DNA from: Caecitellus pseudoparvulus
Lineage: Eukaryota; Bigyra: Bicosoecida
Assembly (NCBI GenBank): GCA_965644315.1
Contig: CBFFRQ010000056.1
Span: 310,001-374,000, forward strand
DNA: 64,000 nucleotides
Reading direction: 5' to 3'
In this document: piece by piece, positions 1-9,478 of the stretch
Numbering within the stretch: the stretch's first letter is position 1
How the letters are laid out: the number at the start of each line of letters is the position of its first letter
Program-made: the position numbers and the translations under genes
Notes under the pieces: model-generated
What the model was told of the DNA's origin: nothing
What the model saw: only the letters and a program-made list of their open reading frames with translations
Databases searched by the model: none

Positions 1-1006
1 CGTGTGCACAGTCACTGGCGTGATGCGGGCAGCATGCACTTGGGCATTCACCGTCGCTACCCACTCTCGCAAGTCAAATGCATCGCTCGCCTGAAAGAGC
101 AGCGCCGTCGGCTCTCGCTGCGGTGTGGCAAGAATGCCACCCCAGCAGTCTGTTGACAAGTTGCTGTCAGCCCGGGAAAGGCGGCCTGTCAGCGTGCCGG
201 CGCGTTTACGGCTTGTGTGGACGGGGCTGGCGCTGCCACTGGATGCCAGGCGAGCAGCACGAGCTGCGGCTGCCTTGGCAGCAATGGCAGCACCTACGTC
301 TGAGGCTGAGCCGCCTGGGCTGCCCATGAGTGAACCCTCCGTCATGCTACGGCCTCGCAGGAAGGGTGCCGGCCGTCCTGGAGGCGAGGTACGAACTGGC
401 GACGCCTGCTCCTTCCCAGCCCCCGCACCTGCGCCTGCCCCATGCCACGTTGCAGATGTTTCGTCCAGCTGTTGCTGTGCGGAGGCTTGTTGCGGCCTGC
501 TGGATATGTCGGGTCCACTGAGCAGCGCCCAAACAAAGTTCCGTTCAGGCTCAGCAGGGTCATCCTCAGACTGACAAACAGCTTGTCGCAGGCCGGGCCC
601 CCACAAGGACACTGCCTGAATTACTTCTTCTGGGCGGCACGTGTGGGAAGCAAAGACGACGAGAAACGTGCCAGACACCACGACGAACCTCCTGTGCCAC
701 TCATATGAGACACGGGATCCCCGAAAAGCCGATCTGGATGTACTGGATACACGCTGCTGAAGGTAACCGGAGAAGGCAGTCCCAGATGGTAGGGGTGGCC
801 ACACAGCAGTCGGCCACTCCTTGTGAAGCCAGCGGAAAGGGTGGAGGGGGCCAACCCACTTGGTACTCTGGTACCACTTGCTGGCGTGCACGTCATGGGA
901 GGGGTCTTGCACCGCATGCGCGGGCTCAAACTGGCTAGCAGACATACAAAGCGTTGCTGCCCTGTCGCCCGCTCTGGTCGATGCTGGCTTGCACCACTTG
1001 GTGCAG
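1..1006 (-). CDS. PH-domain protein, partial (continues past left edge)
   Basis: One minus-strand frame is open from about 1096 to position 1 with no stop. It carries both halves of a pleckstrin-homology domain. The first half, near 770-640, has the GYLQ start, then YEWHRRFVVVSG and a hydrophobic strand. The last strand and helix, near 115-30, read ALLFQASDAFDLREWV with the invariant Trp. Between them lies a Ser/Ala/Gly-rich insert of about 150 residues. PH domains bind phosphoinositides or proteins at membranes. The LLFQ...W ending recalls the PH domain of EFA6/PSD Arf exchange factors, which is only a suggestion because no Sec7 domain is in view. The start is open: a possible acceptor (CTTCCGCAG) precedes 1006, and an in-frame ATG lies at 945. 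The C-terminus is outside the window. Confidence 0.6.
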
Positions 1007-1299
1007 CTGCGGAAGTTGAAGGGGACGCACCTGCACCCCTCGCGCAAGCCTGGGAGCCGTGGATCAAACGGGCAGGAAGGCAGGAAACAAGCCTAGCTTC
1101 AAGCGGTATTCTATCCCTTTTTTGTTGTTCGGGGCTTCACATCTTGTGGCTCTCATGTATTGTCTGCGCTGCGTGGCTGGGCAGCAGCGCCGGTTGCCAG
1201 GGAGAAGAGGACACAAGCTGCATTTCAACAAATCCGGACAGGCTGTTGTCCCGCTGCTGACCCAGAGAGGACTGCAACAGAGGAACACTGTCGTACACC
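1007..1299. other. intergenic, 293 bp
   Basis: This stretch lies between the Arp4-like stop at 1300 and the first supported PH exon; both genes are on the minus strand. Small open frames occur but none shows a recognisable domain. It may hold upstream exons or the 5' region of the PH gene. CAACTTCCGC, a one-base variant of the recurrent 10-mer, lies at 1018-1009 on the minus strand. Confidence 0.5.
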
Positions 1300-3219
1300 C
1301 TACAAGCAACGGCGTTCAACGATACCGGCTCCATCCTCCTCGTATTCAGCCTTGGAGATCCAGAGTTGCTGGAACGTGCCGAGGGACGAGAGTACCGAGC
1401 CTCCCATCCACACGCCGAACCGCTGCTCCAGCCGACCTGGAGTCAAAACTCGCGGTTTGAAGGCTTGGGGGAGCATGCGGCCCAGCTCAGAGGCAAACCT
1501 GCTCGTGAGGCCTGGGACAAGGGAGCCCCCACCCGTTACCAGCACGTTGGACGCCAGTGCTTGCCTAAGCTCAGGGTCACAGGCAGACAGCGCAGTGTTG
1601 GCCATGCGGTGAATGGGCTGAGGAAACACCGTTGTCCCAGTCAGGGTCGTGATGGACCGGGGAAATCGGCTCTTTCGGTGCAGCATGATGCGCGCCATGG
1701 CTTGGTGCACTGGGGATAGGGCGGATGCCAGTCCAGGCACAGCACCGAAGTCCACCATGTTGCTATTGTTCAAGCGGGCACCCACAACCATGTATGTGAT
1801 GAGTGGAGCAGGCTCAAAAAGCACCTCTCCGACACAGCGCGCCTCGTGCTCCAGTGCCAGGGGGCTTGTGGAGGCTGCCGCTCCGGGCACGTGGTAGGCA
1901 GTGCTTTCTTCCAGGGATTCGTCACCCTGGTCTTCTGAGCCGCTCGTCGGTGTTTCCACATCATGGCTTTCGCCCACCACCGCGGCTCCTGCAGCTGTGC
2001 GCTTGGTGCCTCTGCCGCGAGGTGCCTTGGCAGCCTGGCCGCCGCTCGCAGCGGCCGCTTCTGCAGCATCAGCGGAGCCAGTTGCAGTCGAGGCAGTGGA
2101 GGCGTCCACCATCTTGACTTGCGGCGGAGGCTTAGGGAATGAGAGTGATTTTGATGCAAGGTAGGGAGTGCTGTTCACGAGAGTTGTGCTGGCCTTCACG
2201 TCCTCTAGTGCCCAAAGACGCATGGCTTCGTCATAGCTGGCAGTTGTGCCAAAAGCATCAATGTACGAGTCTTGCAGCTCGCCACCTTGCTGGCCCCCTT
2301 CACTGACATCACTTGGAGAGGCAGGCGTGCCAGTGCGGCGCTTGCCCCACGCGCCCAACCCTGCCAGGTGCGCTTGGAAGGTGCTGCCGCTGGCCGGAAG
2401 ATCCATGCTTGGCACACCGGCCGCTGCCAGGGCCCTGGCGAGGCCCTTCTGAGCACTGTACTGCTTAGGGAGCGAGTGGTCAAAGGATCCCAAGACCATG
2501 TCGGTGTATGAAGTCAAGGCCGCGCCGCCCAGGACACTCTGCTGCACAGACCTGCTCAGCAATCGCCCGTCGTACACTGCTGACACTCGCGTGTGCTCCG
2601 CCCCGAAATCGACTACCAAAGAAGTTGGTCGCCCCACCGAAAAGGCAGCTAGCACGGGGGTCTTGCCAAGGTAGAGCGCTGGAACGCCGCCTTCTTCGAA
2701 GAGGGTCTCCACCAACGCTTCCCGCTGGGCTTGCGGGGCCAGGGGAACTTCTGAGAGCAGCAAGGGGTGCTCAGCCATCTCAGCACCTAGGGAGGCATAG
2801 CCATGCGCCAAAATAGCGCCCCACGCATCCCAGTTTGAGATGAGTCCGTCGTGCATGGGCTTGATCATGCTTTGTCCTGGTCGGTGCTTCCGGGCCCCGT
2901 CCCCCACGAACATCCTCACGGGGCCGCAGCTGATGGCCCCGGCACGAAAGTCATCCAACATGGAAGGCTTGCTACCTGGCATGCTAGTTTCCTCCGAAAC
3001 TTCTGCAGCAGTTGAGCTGGGGCCGTGGGCGCAGGCGGCCAGGCCAGGCATCCACTCCTGACGCTGGTCCAGCACACCAACCTGGGTGGGTACAACGACT
3101 GACGGCATGCTATGCCCGCCAAAACCCAGCTTGAAGCTGTCATGGCCAGCATCTACAACAACAGCGTTAACATCATCTGCGGGGGGAGCAGCGGCGTAGG
3201 CACGTGGGCGTGCAGGCAC
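1300..3219 (-). CDS. ARP4: actin-related protein 4 (Arp4/BAF53-like)
   Basis: A 639-codon actin-fold frame. The N-terminus has the phosphate-1 loop VVVDAGHDSFKLGFGG. Then come the WDAWGAILAHGY segment, LLLSEVPLAPQAQREAL, VVDFGAEHTRVSAVYDG (phosphate 2), and VTGGGSLVPGLTSR. The ending GSVLSSLGTFQQLWISKAEYEE followed by VERRCL is typical of Arp4/ACTL6, a nuclear Arp of SWI/SNF, INO80 and NuA4-type complexes. Family members are about 430-490 residues. The excess is a low-complexity Ala/Ser/Glu-rich insert around residues 290-450, plus acidic spacers. Position 3219 is a GTG with no ATG in frame before a stop, so the true start is probably in another exon. An ATG in a different frame at 3221 sits just downstream of CAACTTCCGC (3238-3229, minus). 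Confidence 0.85.
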   Translation of the reverse strand: MPARPRAYAAAPPADDVNAVVVDAGHDSFKLGFGGHSMPSVVVPTQVGVLDQRQEWMPGLAACAHGPSSTAAEVSEETSMPGSKPSMLDDFRAGAISCGPVRMFVGDGARKHRPGQSMIKPMHDGLISNWDAWGAILAHGYASLGAEMAEHPLLLSEVPLAPQAQREALVETLFEEGGVPALYLGKTPVLAAFSVGRPTSLVVDFGAEHTRVSAVYDGRLLSRSVQQSVLGGAALTSYTDMVLGSFDHSLPKQYSAQKGLARALAAAGVPSMDLPASGSTFQAHLAGLGAWGKRRTGTPASPSDVSEGGQQGGELQDSYIDAFGTTASYDEAMRLWALEDVKASTTLVNSTPYLASKSLSFPKPPPQVKMVDASTASTATGSADAAEAAAASGGQAAKAPRGRGTKRTAAGAAVVGESHDVETPTSGSEDQGDESLEESTAYHVPGAAASTSPLALEHEARCVGEVLFEPAPLITYMVVGARLNNSNMVDFGAVPGLASALSPVHQAMARIMLHRKSRFPRSITTLTGTTVFPQPIHRMANTALSACDPELRQALASNVLVTGGGSLVPGLTSRFASELGRMLPQAFKPRVLTPGRLEQRFGVWMGGSVLSSLGTFQQLWISKAEYEEDGAGIVERRCL

Positions 3220-3299
3220 ATCGTCCGAGCGGAAGTTGGAGCTTCAAAAGTAGCGCCAGTGGCCGCGTTTTCTTGCCTGCTGGCTCCAAGTACACGCAT

Positions 3300-3697
3300 G
3301 TAAAACTAAACTTACCACCACAATACATGGTTGGTGCTTTCCTGCTTCAGCAAGGGGCACATGTGCGCAAATCAGCGCTTTGGGACCGGGCTGTGTCTGC
3401 AGCGCCTGATGGTGCTGTCTGAGCACCCTGTGCACACGCTCTGTGTGTGACTGGCTGCACACGGAGCTTTCAATGTGTGCATCCATCCGATCAAATCATG
3501 GGGTGTTCGGGTTGCGGTGTTTGTGGGAGTGGAACAGCTGAAGGTGCGCCGGCAGGCGTGCACGGAAGTCCGTTCTGCCTCCTGCACACGCTGCTGCGGA
3601 CATTTCACACCATGAATTCTTCACCCTGCGCGGCCCTTTGCCTCCCCTCTCTGCATACTCCAAGCTGTGCCTCCAGCACGGACTGGCCCCGGCCGGT
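3300..3697. other. intergenic between two minus-strand genes
   Basis: About 400 bp upstream of the Arp4-like gene and downstream of the DEP/PH gene. The open frames here are short and show no domain. It probably contains the Arp4 promoter and a missing first exon; an ATG on the minus strand at 3299 opens a 49-codon frame that could be that exon, but I could not join it in phase. Confidence 0.4.
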
Positions 3698-4954
3698 TCA
3701 TGCCTGCCCCTCGCATGCCTGCCTCACTGCACTCATCCAAGCAAGTGCATCCGCCTTGTCCTTCCCTTGCAGCAGGTACTGGTCTGTCTTTCCACGTGAG
3801 ATGTCCCTGGGCAGCACAAGCAGGGTATTGTGGGACTTAAACGTGGCGTCAATGGTGATCCTGAACGTGGATGTGTCAATGCAGCCAGCTGGAACTGCGT
3901 CGCCTTGCTTGCGATACCACTCCAAGATTACGCCTCGCAGAACGAACCACCGTCGCTTCCAGAGCATGAATGTCCTTCCCTTTTTCTTCTTGAACAGCCA
4001 CCCCGATTTTGGAGGGGGCTGGCTCTGCGCGGCTCCGCCAGCGGACGCACTGCCGCTCGCCGCAGCAGAAGAGTCGGCTGCAGCTCTCCCCGACGCATGC
4101 TGCGCTGAGCCCTGCGACGACTCGTGTTGAGTTGACGAAATGGTTGTCACAGCATGTGGGTCCGAGTCCGCACGCAGGGAGGGCAGTGGTTTGCTGCCAG
4201 CGTCAGCGTGTATGTCTTGCGGTGCCATGGACGACCCCACCAGCGATGCACGGGGTTGGCGCGGCTTGGAGCTGCCCATGGACGCATCAGCACCCTGCGC
4301 ACCAGGTGGCCCGCTTCCAGACCCGCTGTCAGCCTGTCCACCTCGAGGTGGAGGGGGCGGTCGCAGCGCAACAAAACTGCTCCGGCCACCCCGCATGGTG
4401 AAAGAGCGCAAGGTGCCAGGGGAAGCTTGGGAGGGAGACCGGCTGGGCAGCGTCGGGGAGGATGTGGACAATGCTGCCCCACCGTGCCCCGAACTGGACA
4501 GCGCTGGAGACCCGCTCGGTGAGTGGCTTTGGGCCTGGCGCACCGTTGCTGCAGAGCGCACTCTAAACAGCTTGTCTGAGTCCTGAAAGGGGTCCTTCCC
4601 GCTCACCGACTCTAGCCACCCGCCCTCCACCAAGGCGAGTCCAAGCTGCACAGCTTCCTGCACAGTGCCCACTTGCAAGGTGAAACGGAACCACTGCACG
4701 ACTTCTCGTGCAACCACACAGTCAGGGTAACTGCGGAACCTCATCGACCGGTCACGGACAAGTCCTGCAGCACGCATCCTGGCAACAAGACTCCAAAGGG
4801 TGGCCGAATAAAACGTCCGGGGTGGAACAAAGCTAATAACGGGACTGCTGCCCGCGACAGCAGCCAACAGGGCCCTGGACGGGTGTTGTCGTGGTCGGAT
4901 GTGCAGAGGCAGTGCAGCACACGGAGAGCCAATGGACACTGCAGTTAAGTCCAT
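3698..4954 (-). CDS. DEP- and PH-domain protein
   Basis: A 418-residue protein with an ATG start at 4954 and no intron needed. Residues about 50-135 form a DEP domain: LVARMRAAGLVRDR, then the RSYPDCVVAREVVQWF strand-helix, and a C-terminal DSDKLFRV strand. Residues about 140-305 are Ser/Pro/Gly-rich and probably disordered. Residues about 310-415 form a PH domain that starts KSGWLFKKKKGRTFMLWKRR and ends with the helix around ALAWMSAVRQA containing the conserved Trp. The pairing resembles pleckstrin-type adaptors that link phosphoinositide membranes to GPCR or small-GTPase signalling. That role is inferred from the domains; no orthologue is claimed. Confidence 0.8.
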   Translation of the reverse strand: MDLTAVSIGSPCAALPLHIRPRQHPSRALLAAVAGSSPVISFVPPRTFYSATLWSLVARMRAAGLVRDRSMRFRSYPDCVVAREVVQWFRFTLQVGTVQEAVQLGLALVEGGWLESVSGKDPFQDSDKLFRVRSAATVRQAQSHSPSGSPALSSSGHGGAALSTSSPTLPSRSPSQASPGTLRSFTMRGGRSSFVALRPPPPPRGGQADSGSGSGPPGAQGADASMGSSKPRQPRASLVGSSMAPQDIHADAGSKPLPSLRADSDPHAVTTISSTQHESSQGSAQHASGRAAADSSAAASGSASAGGAAQSQPPPKSGWLFKKKKGRTFMLWKRRWFVLRGVILEWYRKQGDAVPAGCIDTSTFRITIDATFKSHNTLLVLPRDISRGKTDQYLLQGKDKADALAWMSAVRQACEGQA

Positions 4955-5270
4955 GGTGAACCTCCCACGGTGGTCTGTGACGAGCCTGGTCAGCGATTGA
5001 AGCAGCCAGAAAAGCGATGCTGCTAACCACCACGGGCCAGCCCAGCAGGAGTGCTGCTAGCGTTGCCCCTGCTCTGGCGTTTCACCTTGCCTGGCGTGAA
5101 GGAAGGCAAGTAGTGACGGGAGGCTGCCGCTGTACGAGGTGCCGAGCCAAGGCAGACGCATGCGGAGGGGCATCGCGATGTCCATAGCATTATCAATTTG
5201 GCACGGATCTATAAAGCCCCACCTCTGCAGGTCGCCTTGTGTGGAGTGGCCTTTGCCGTGCGAGTGGCAC
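4955..5270. promoter_or_regulatory. divergent promoter region with TATA box
   Basis: This 316-bp gap separates the divergent DEP/PH gene (minus) and the disordered-protein gene (plus). A canonical TATAAA, inside ATCTATAAAGC near 5208-5217, lies about 60 bp before the first plus-strand ATG at 5271. That supports 5271 over the in-frame upstream ATGs at 5160 and 5178. I see no equivalent on the minus side. Confidence 0.5.
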
Positions 5271-8200
5271 ATGCCTGCCATGCCGCTCCCTCGGCCGCCT
5301 CCTCGTCCGCCTGCTGCACGTGCCAGGCCACCCGAAGCAAGTGCCACAAAGGCCCCTGTGCATGCACCAAGACCACCAAAACCAGCACAAGCTATCAGTG
5401 GGATCCCACACCCTCCGCGTGAGTATTTGCGGCATATCTGACGGGGGGCAGCCTTGGTCGCTCTGCGACTCTGGCGTCGGTGTCATTGCGTGCTACAGCA
5501 CCACACGCCGCATGTGCACGCAGGCCAAGCACCCAAACGAACACCTTCACATGCGTCGCCACGTCCTCGTCCACCCGTAAGCTCGGGGAAGGGTTCAGGC
5601 AAGCCCACTGGGCGCCTGGTGTCGGTGGCTGGTGCTCGACTGCCACGGCCTCCCCCTCCAGTCAAGCCAAGTGGAGCCAAGCGCGAAGAGGGCGCGGTGC
5701 GAAGTCCGCAGAAGGAGAGCTTAGCCCCCCAAGCCGACCCGAGTCCCACTGGAGAGCTGAGCAAGGGCACAAGGCGCTCAGTTAAACCTGAGCTGGCGAA
5801 AGCCATCAAAGCTCATGGTGGTGTCAGGTCGTTGCAGCGTCCTAAACCGACGGCCGCGCGGAAACTGCAAGGTAGCGGACAACCTGGGCGCTTGAAGAGC
5901 AAGTGGCCTCCCAAGGTTTCATCTGACCTTCCGGAAGGGGAGGCTACCAGTGCGGCCCCCGGGGAGGCAGTTCACGCGTCTGTCCGCGGGCGCAAGGGTG
6001 AGAACGGAGGCAGCCCAGCCCAGCGAGCGTCACGACAATCTGTAAAGTCAATGAGCGAAGCTGGTATGGTGTCCAAACGTTTGCGTGCTGGCTCTTGGCA
6101 GCGCTCGAGCTCCAAGACCACCTCCCGCAAGGGATCTGCGAGCGGTGCACCATTGCCAGGGGTTTCGGAGGAAAACCGGCCCGCAAAGGAGGCGCAGGAG
6201 ACAAGAAGCAAACAAGCAGACGCTTCACCCGATGCAGGAAGCGTGACAGGTACACTTCCTGCCGTGGCAATGTCTACAAAGCTTGCTGGCGCCATGCCAA
6301 CGGCTGCAGAAGAATCGCCTGAGCCTGCATCGAGAGCACAAGGGATAGACCCCTCAGGAGCACGAGGGTTGACCGGGGGGTCGCAACAGGCGCCGAGTGC
6401 GCACACCTTGCTTGACAGCGAGCACCCAGCCCTGGACCTTGCCCGCCGTCTCCGCGCAGCCCAGGCAGACCTTGCGGCAGTGCTGCACACGCTGTACTTG
6501 CAGTTGCACTCGGCGAGGGAACCCGCAAGCGGTGGCGCTCCTTCATCGCCGGGGCTGTCGCTTTCTCTCGCGCAAGAGCGTACTGTGGTGGAGTCTGCGA
6601 GTGTAATTGCTCGCCCCATAGTTCAGGAGGGACGCAGCTCGAACACTGGCGTGTCTGCGGAAGCTGAAGTTGAAGACGAACGCAAGCGTGCAACGTCAGC
6701 ACTCTTGGCAGTCATCCCTTTGCTTCCGACACACATCAAGGCTGCACTGTCTGCCTCCCTGCCTGAACGCTGCCCTGTGCTGCGCCATGCGCTCGCGTCG
6801 CATGAGGTTGAGGGTGCGGCTTCAAGTACAGGGGGGGGGGGCGCAGGAGGACCACCCCGCCCCGAAGCAGTAAGTTGTCCTGTGGGGCCTTCAAGTGGTA
6901 ACGCTGCGGTGGGCTCGAGGAAAGAACCAAGTGCTGGCACCGGGGCTCAAACCCAGCATCCCCACCCTGGGGCACCAGGACTCAGCTCCGGCAAACCGCG
7001 CATCGCAGCGAGAGGCAGGGCGGCTAGTCCCCTTCCGGTTTCATATGGAGGCATTCGTGCAAGCAAGGGCAGGGCCGGCAGCGTGGTTTTTGTGGGGGGC
7101 AGCCCCGAGCAGCGGGCACGAACGAAAGTCCCACATCGAAAGAAGCAAGGTGGAGCAGCACGCGGATCTCCTCAGCCAGGCAGCCAGAGTAGGTCGTATG
7201 GAAAGGGCGATTTGAAATTTCACCAAATTAGCACCCGCACCGTGGATTCTGGCCACAGAGCAGCTCGGACTGCCGGCAGGCAGACTGCAACGAGCAGGTC
7301 AAGGCAGGACATCCACAGCCGACTGTCACCCACAAGGGAGCAGCAGGCATGGGATCAGCATCAGACCGCGAGTCATGGGCAAGTAGGTGACAAGTCTTGT
7401 GGTGCTCGGTCTCGCCGGGGTGGCGGAGGCAAGCCCCGATATCGCGACGCGGCAACCACTGCCCCCCACTCGGCGAGCCTTGCTTTAGCCTCTTCTCCGC
7501 AGCACCCTACTCAAGGATCACCTACTTCTATGCATTCACGTGGTTCTCAGGCTGGGCAACACCCGCGGACGCGTTCTGGGGAGGGTGCTACTCCGGGGAC
7601 CAATCGGCCACTCTCATTGCAGGAAGCCGAGTACTTGGACAGGCTGCTGCAGGCTACGCAGGTGTCACTTGGAAATCTTTGGCCATCAGTTCGCACGCCA
7701 GCTGCCACCCATAGCTCTGGTGGCGAAGCTGGTCAAGAATCCTTCCAGCAGAGCCCGAAGCCGTCCCCAGCGACAGCAGGAGTTGGCAGCACAGGCCTGC
7801 CCGGCAACGAGGCACTGCAGCCAAGTGGGCACGAGGGAGCTGAAAGCACACTGTCGATCGCCTCCACACTGGACTCTTTCTCGACTTCAGACTCTGAAGC
7901 TGGCTCTGACATTGACGCCGAGGAGGCAGCGCAGTGGCTGCACTTTGGGCACAGGGAATCAAGGCAGACGGCACTCCCAGTCAGAGGCGACACTGGAGCA
8001 ACTTTGGGGACAAGTTCCCCGACTCTCGCCACCATGCCGCCCGCTCTGCATGAGGCCCCGACATCCCAGCTGCTCGCCTGCGAACCCGTGGAGATCGTGG
8101 AGGAAGCGGCACCCATCTTGCACCGAAGAGCACCCCCTGTGCGCCCCCTGCGTGCCCCCCAAGCAAGTCCAAGACACGATGCAGTCCAAGCCCAGCTTCC

Positions 8201-8462
8201 CTCATCTAAAGAGTCGAGTCACCTTGGTGCCGCTGCTACTGCGTCACCCCAGCAAGCACGTTCTGCGAGTGGCGCAGCTAGCCCGCGGTATTGGAGAAGA
8301 CAGCGGGCCCCAGCGCAGTCGAGCACACCACAGGCTGGGGGATCTGTACGAGGGGGCAATGGCTACTGGCGCAAGGAGGGTGTGCTGGGAGAAGTTGCGG
8401 CCAGCCGGGAGGCGGGGCGCATGGACCCGACTACCAACTGGGCCAATGCACTTCGCCGGTAA
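5271..8462 (+). CDS. long disordered Ser/Pro/Arg-rich protein, unidentified
   Basis: Two exons, 5271-5418 and 5524-8462, give about 1028 residues. The intron has donor C/GTGAGT and acceptor CACGCAG and restores the frame exactly. The N-terminus is Pro/Arg/Ala-rich; the rest is Ser, Gly, Pro and basic low-complexity sequence with no recognisable fold. Two short segments look more ordered: around 6415-6510, which has a leucine-rich helix (residues 346-378), and around 7620-7690, with a helix starting QEAEYLDRLLQATQVSL. An acidic Ser/Asp patch near 7870-7930 precedes the end. A run of 11 G at 6831-6841 encodes Gly within the frame and would shift it if miscounted. Function unknown; a scaffold or microtubule-type protein is possible but unsupported. 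Confidence 0.65.
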
Positions 8463-8601
8463 ATGGGTCCTCGTTGATGCAGCCAAGATGAGCAGCGCTT
8501 ACAGGCACCAAAACCAAAGCCCTGAAAGTCCTCTGCACCATGCCGCCCCTTCACCCACAAGCGAATCAAGTCGTCTCATAGGCCATCAGTTTACAAGCAC
8601 A

Positions 8602-9447
8602 ATGACTCTCGCGAGGGCCAAGCAGGGGGTTGCCCAGGTTCTTACGCATGCGAAGCAGCTCAGGGCTTGCAGCTCAGTCTCCTTCACAAAGCGTGTACCC
8701 GCAGGCGACGATAAGCCCAGGCTTGTGTGCGACACTTGCTCCTTCGTTCAGTACCAGAACCCGCTCATCGTCGGCGGGGTGGTTGCGACCACGCATAACA
8801 AGGTTCTTCTGCTCAAGCGGGACATCGAGCCTCGTAAGGGGTACTGGACGTTGCCTGGGGGTTTTATGGAGTGTGGAGAGTCCGTGCAAGCTGGTGAGTG
8901 TGCGCAGCGCGTGTGCCCGTGCTGGTGTCCATGCTGTTGAGCAACACGCCTGGTGTCAATTTCCGCTCATGCAGGTGCCGCAAGGGAGGCTGAGGAGGAG
9001 GGGCTGGCCTCCGTGCAAGTCAAGCACCTTCTGAGCATGTACTCTGTGCCTCACATCAGCCAGGTGCACGTGTGGTTCCTGGCGGACTTGCTTCTCCCAG
9101 AGCACCCTGCAGCACAAGCTGCCGCTGCCTCACGTGCACCTGTGGTAGTTGTGGATGGCGAGCAAGAGCCCGGTAGAACCTGTGAGCAGGCTCTTGGCTT
9201 TGGCCCAGGGCACGAAACAACAGCTGCAGGCCTGTTCCCGATCGAGGATATTCCCTGGGACTCGCTTGCTTTCCCGTCAGGAAGATGTGAGTCAAGGCGG
9301 CGGCGACCCTGAGCAGCGTTGTGCCTGTTTGAACTGTGCCTTCCGCAAGGCTTTCTCGCAGATGCATTGGAACACTTCATCCGCACGAGGGGCTCTGCGC
9401 CGCACACAGATGTTCGCACCATTTCTAAGCAGCCAGGGCTTCCGTGA
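8602..9447 (+). CDS. Nudix hydrolase, NUDT23-like
   Basis: Three exons (8602-8893, 8975-9286, 9362-9447) give 229 residues. Both introns are GTGAGT...CAG and each join falls inside a conserved codon. The Nudix box spans residues 87-109, with G87, E93, R101-E102 and E105-E106, matching GX5EX7REX2EEXG; intron 1 interrupts it. A half zinc ribbon (CDTC, then YQNPLIVGGVV) precedes the box. The C-terminus IEDIPWDSLAFPSG/RYALEHFI is the usual last strand-helix. The order resembles the plant FAD/ADP-ribose pyrophosphatase NUDT23, which cleaves flavin and nucleoside diphosphate derivatives; substrate is inferred. The first CxxC of that family is not visible. The gene ends 31 bp from the convergent monooxygenase. 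Confidence 0.88.
8957..8966 (+). repeat. CAATTTCCGC motif, copy 1 (Nudix intron 1)
   Basis: Exact copy of the recurrent 10-mer, preceded by T. It lies inside Nudix intron 1, eight bases before the acceptor AG. Confidence 0.8.
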
Positions 9448-9478
9448 GCTGCTGTTCCACCCTGAGGAAGCTAAGCTG

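Noticed and set aside
3447-4130. 227-codon plus-strand open frame
   Set aside because: It lies opposite the PH domain of the DEP/PH gene and shows no family pattern.
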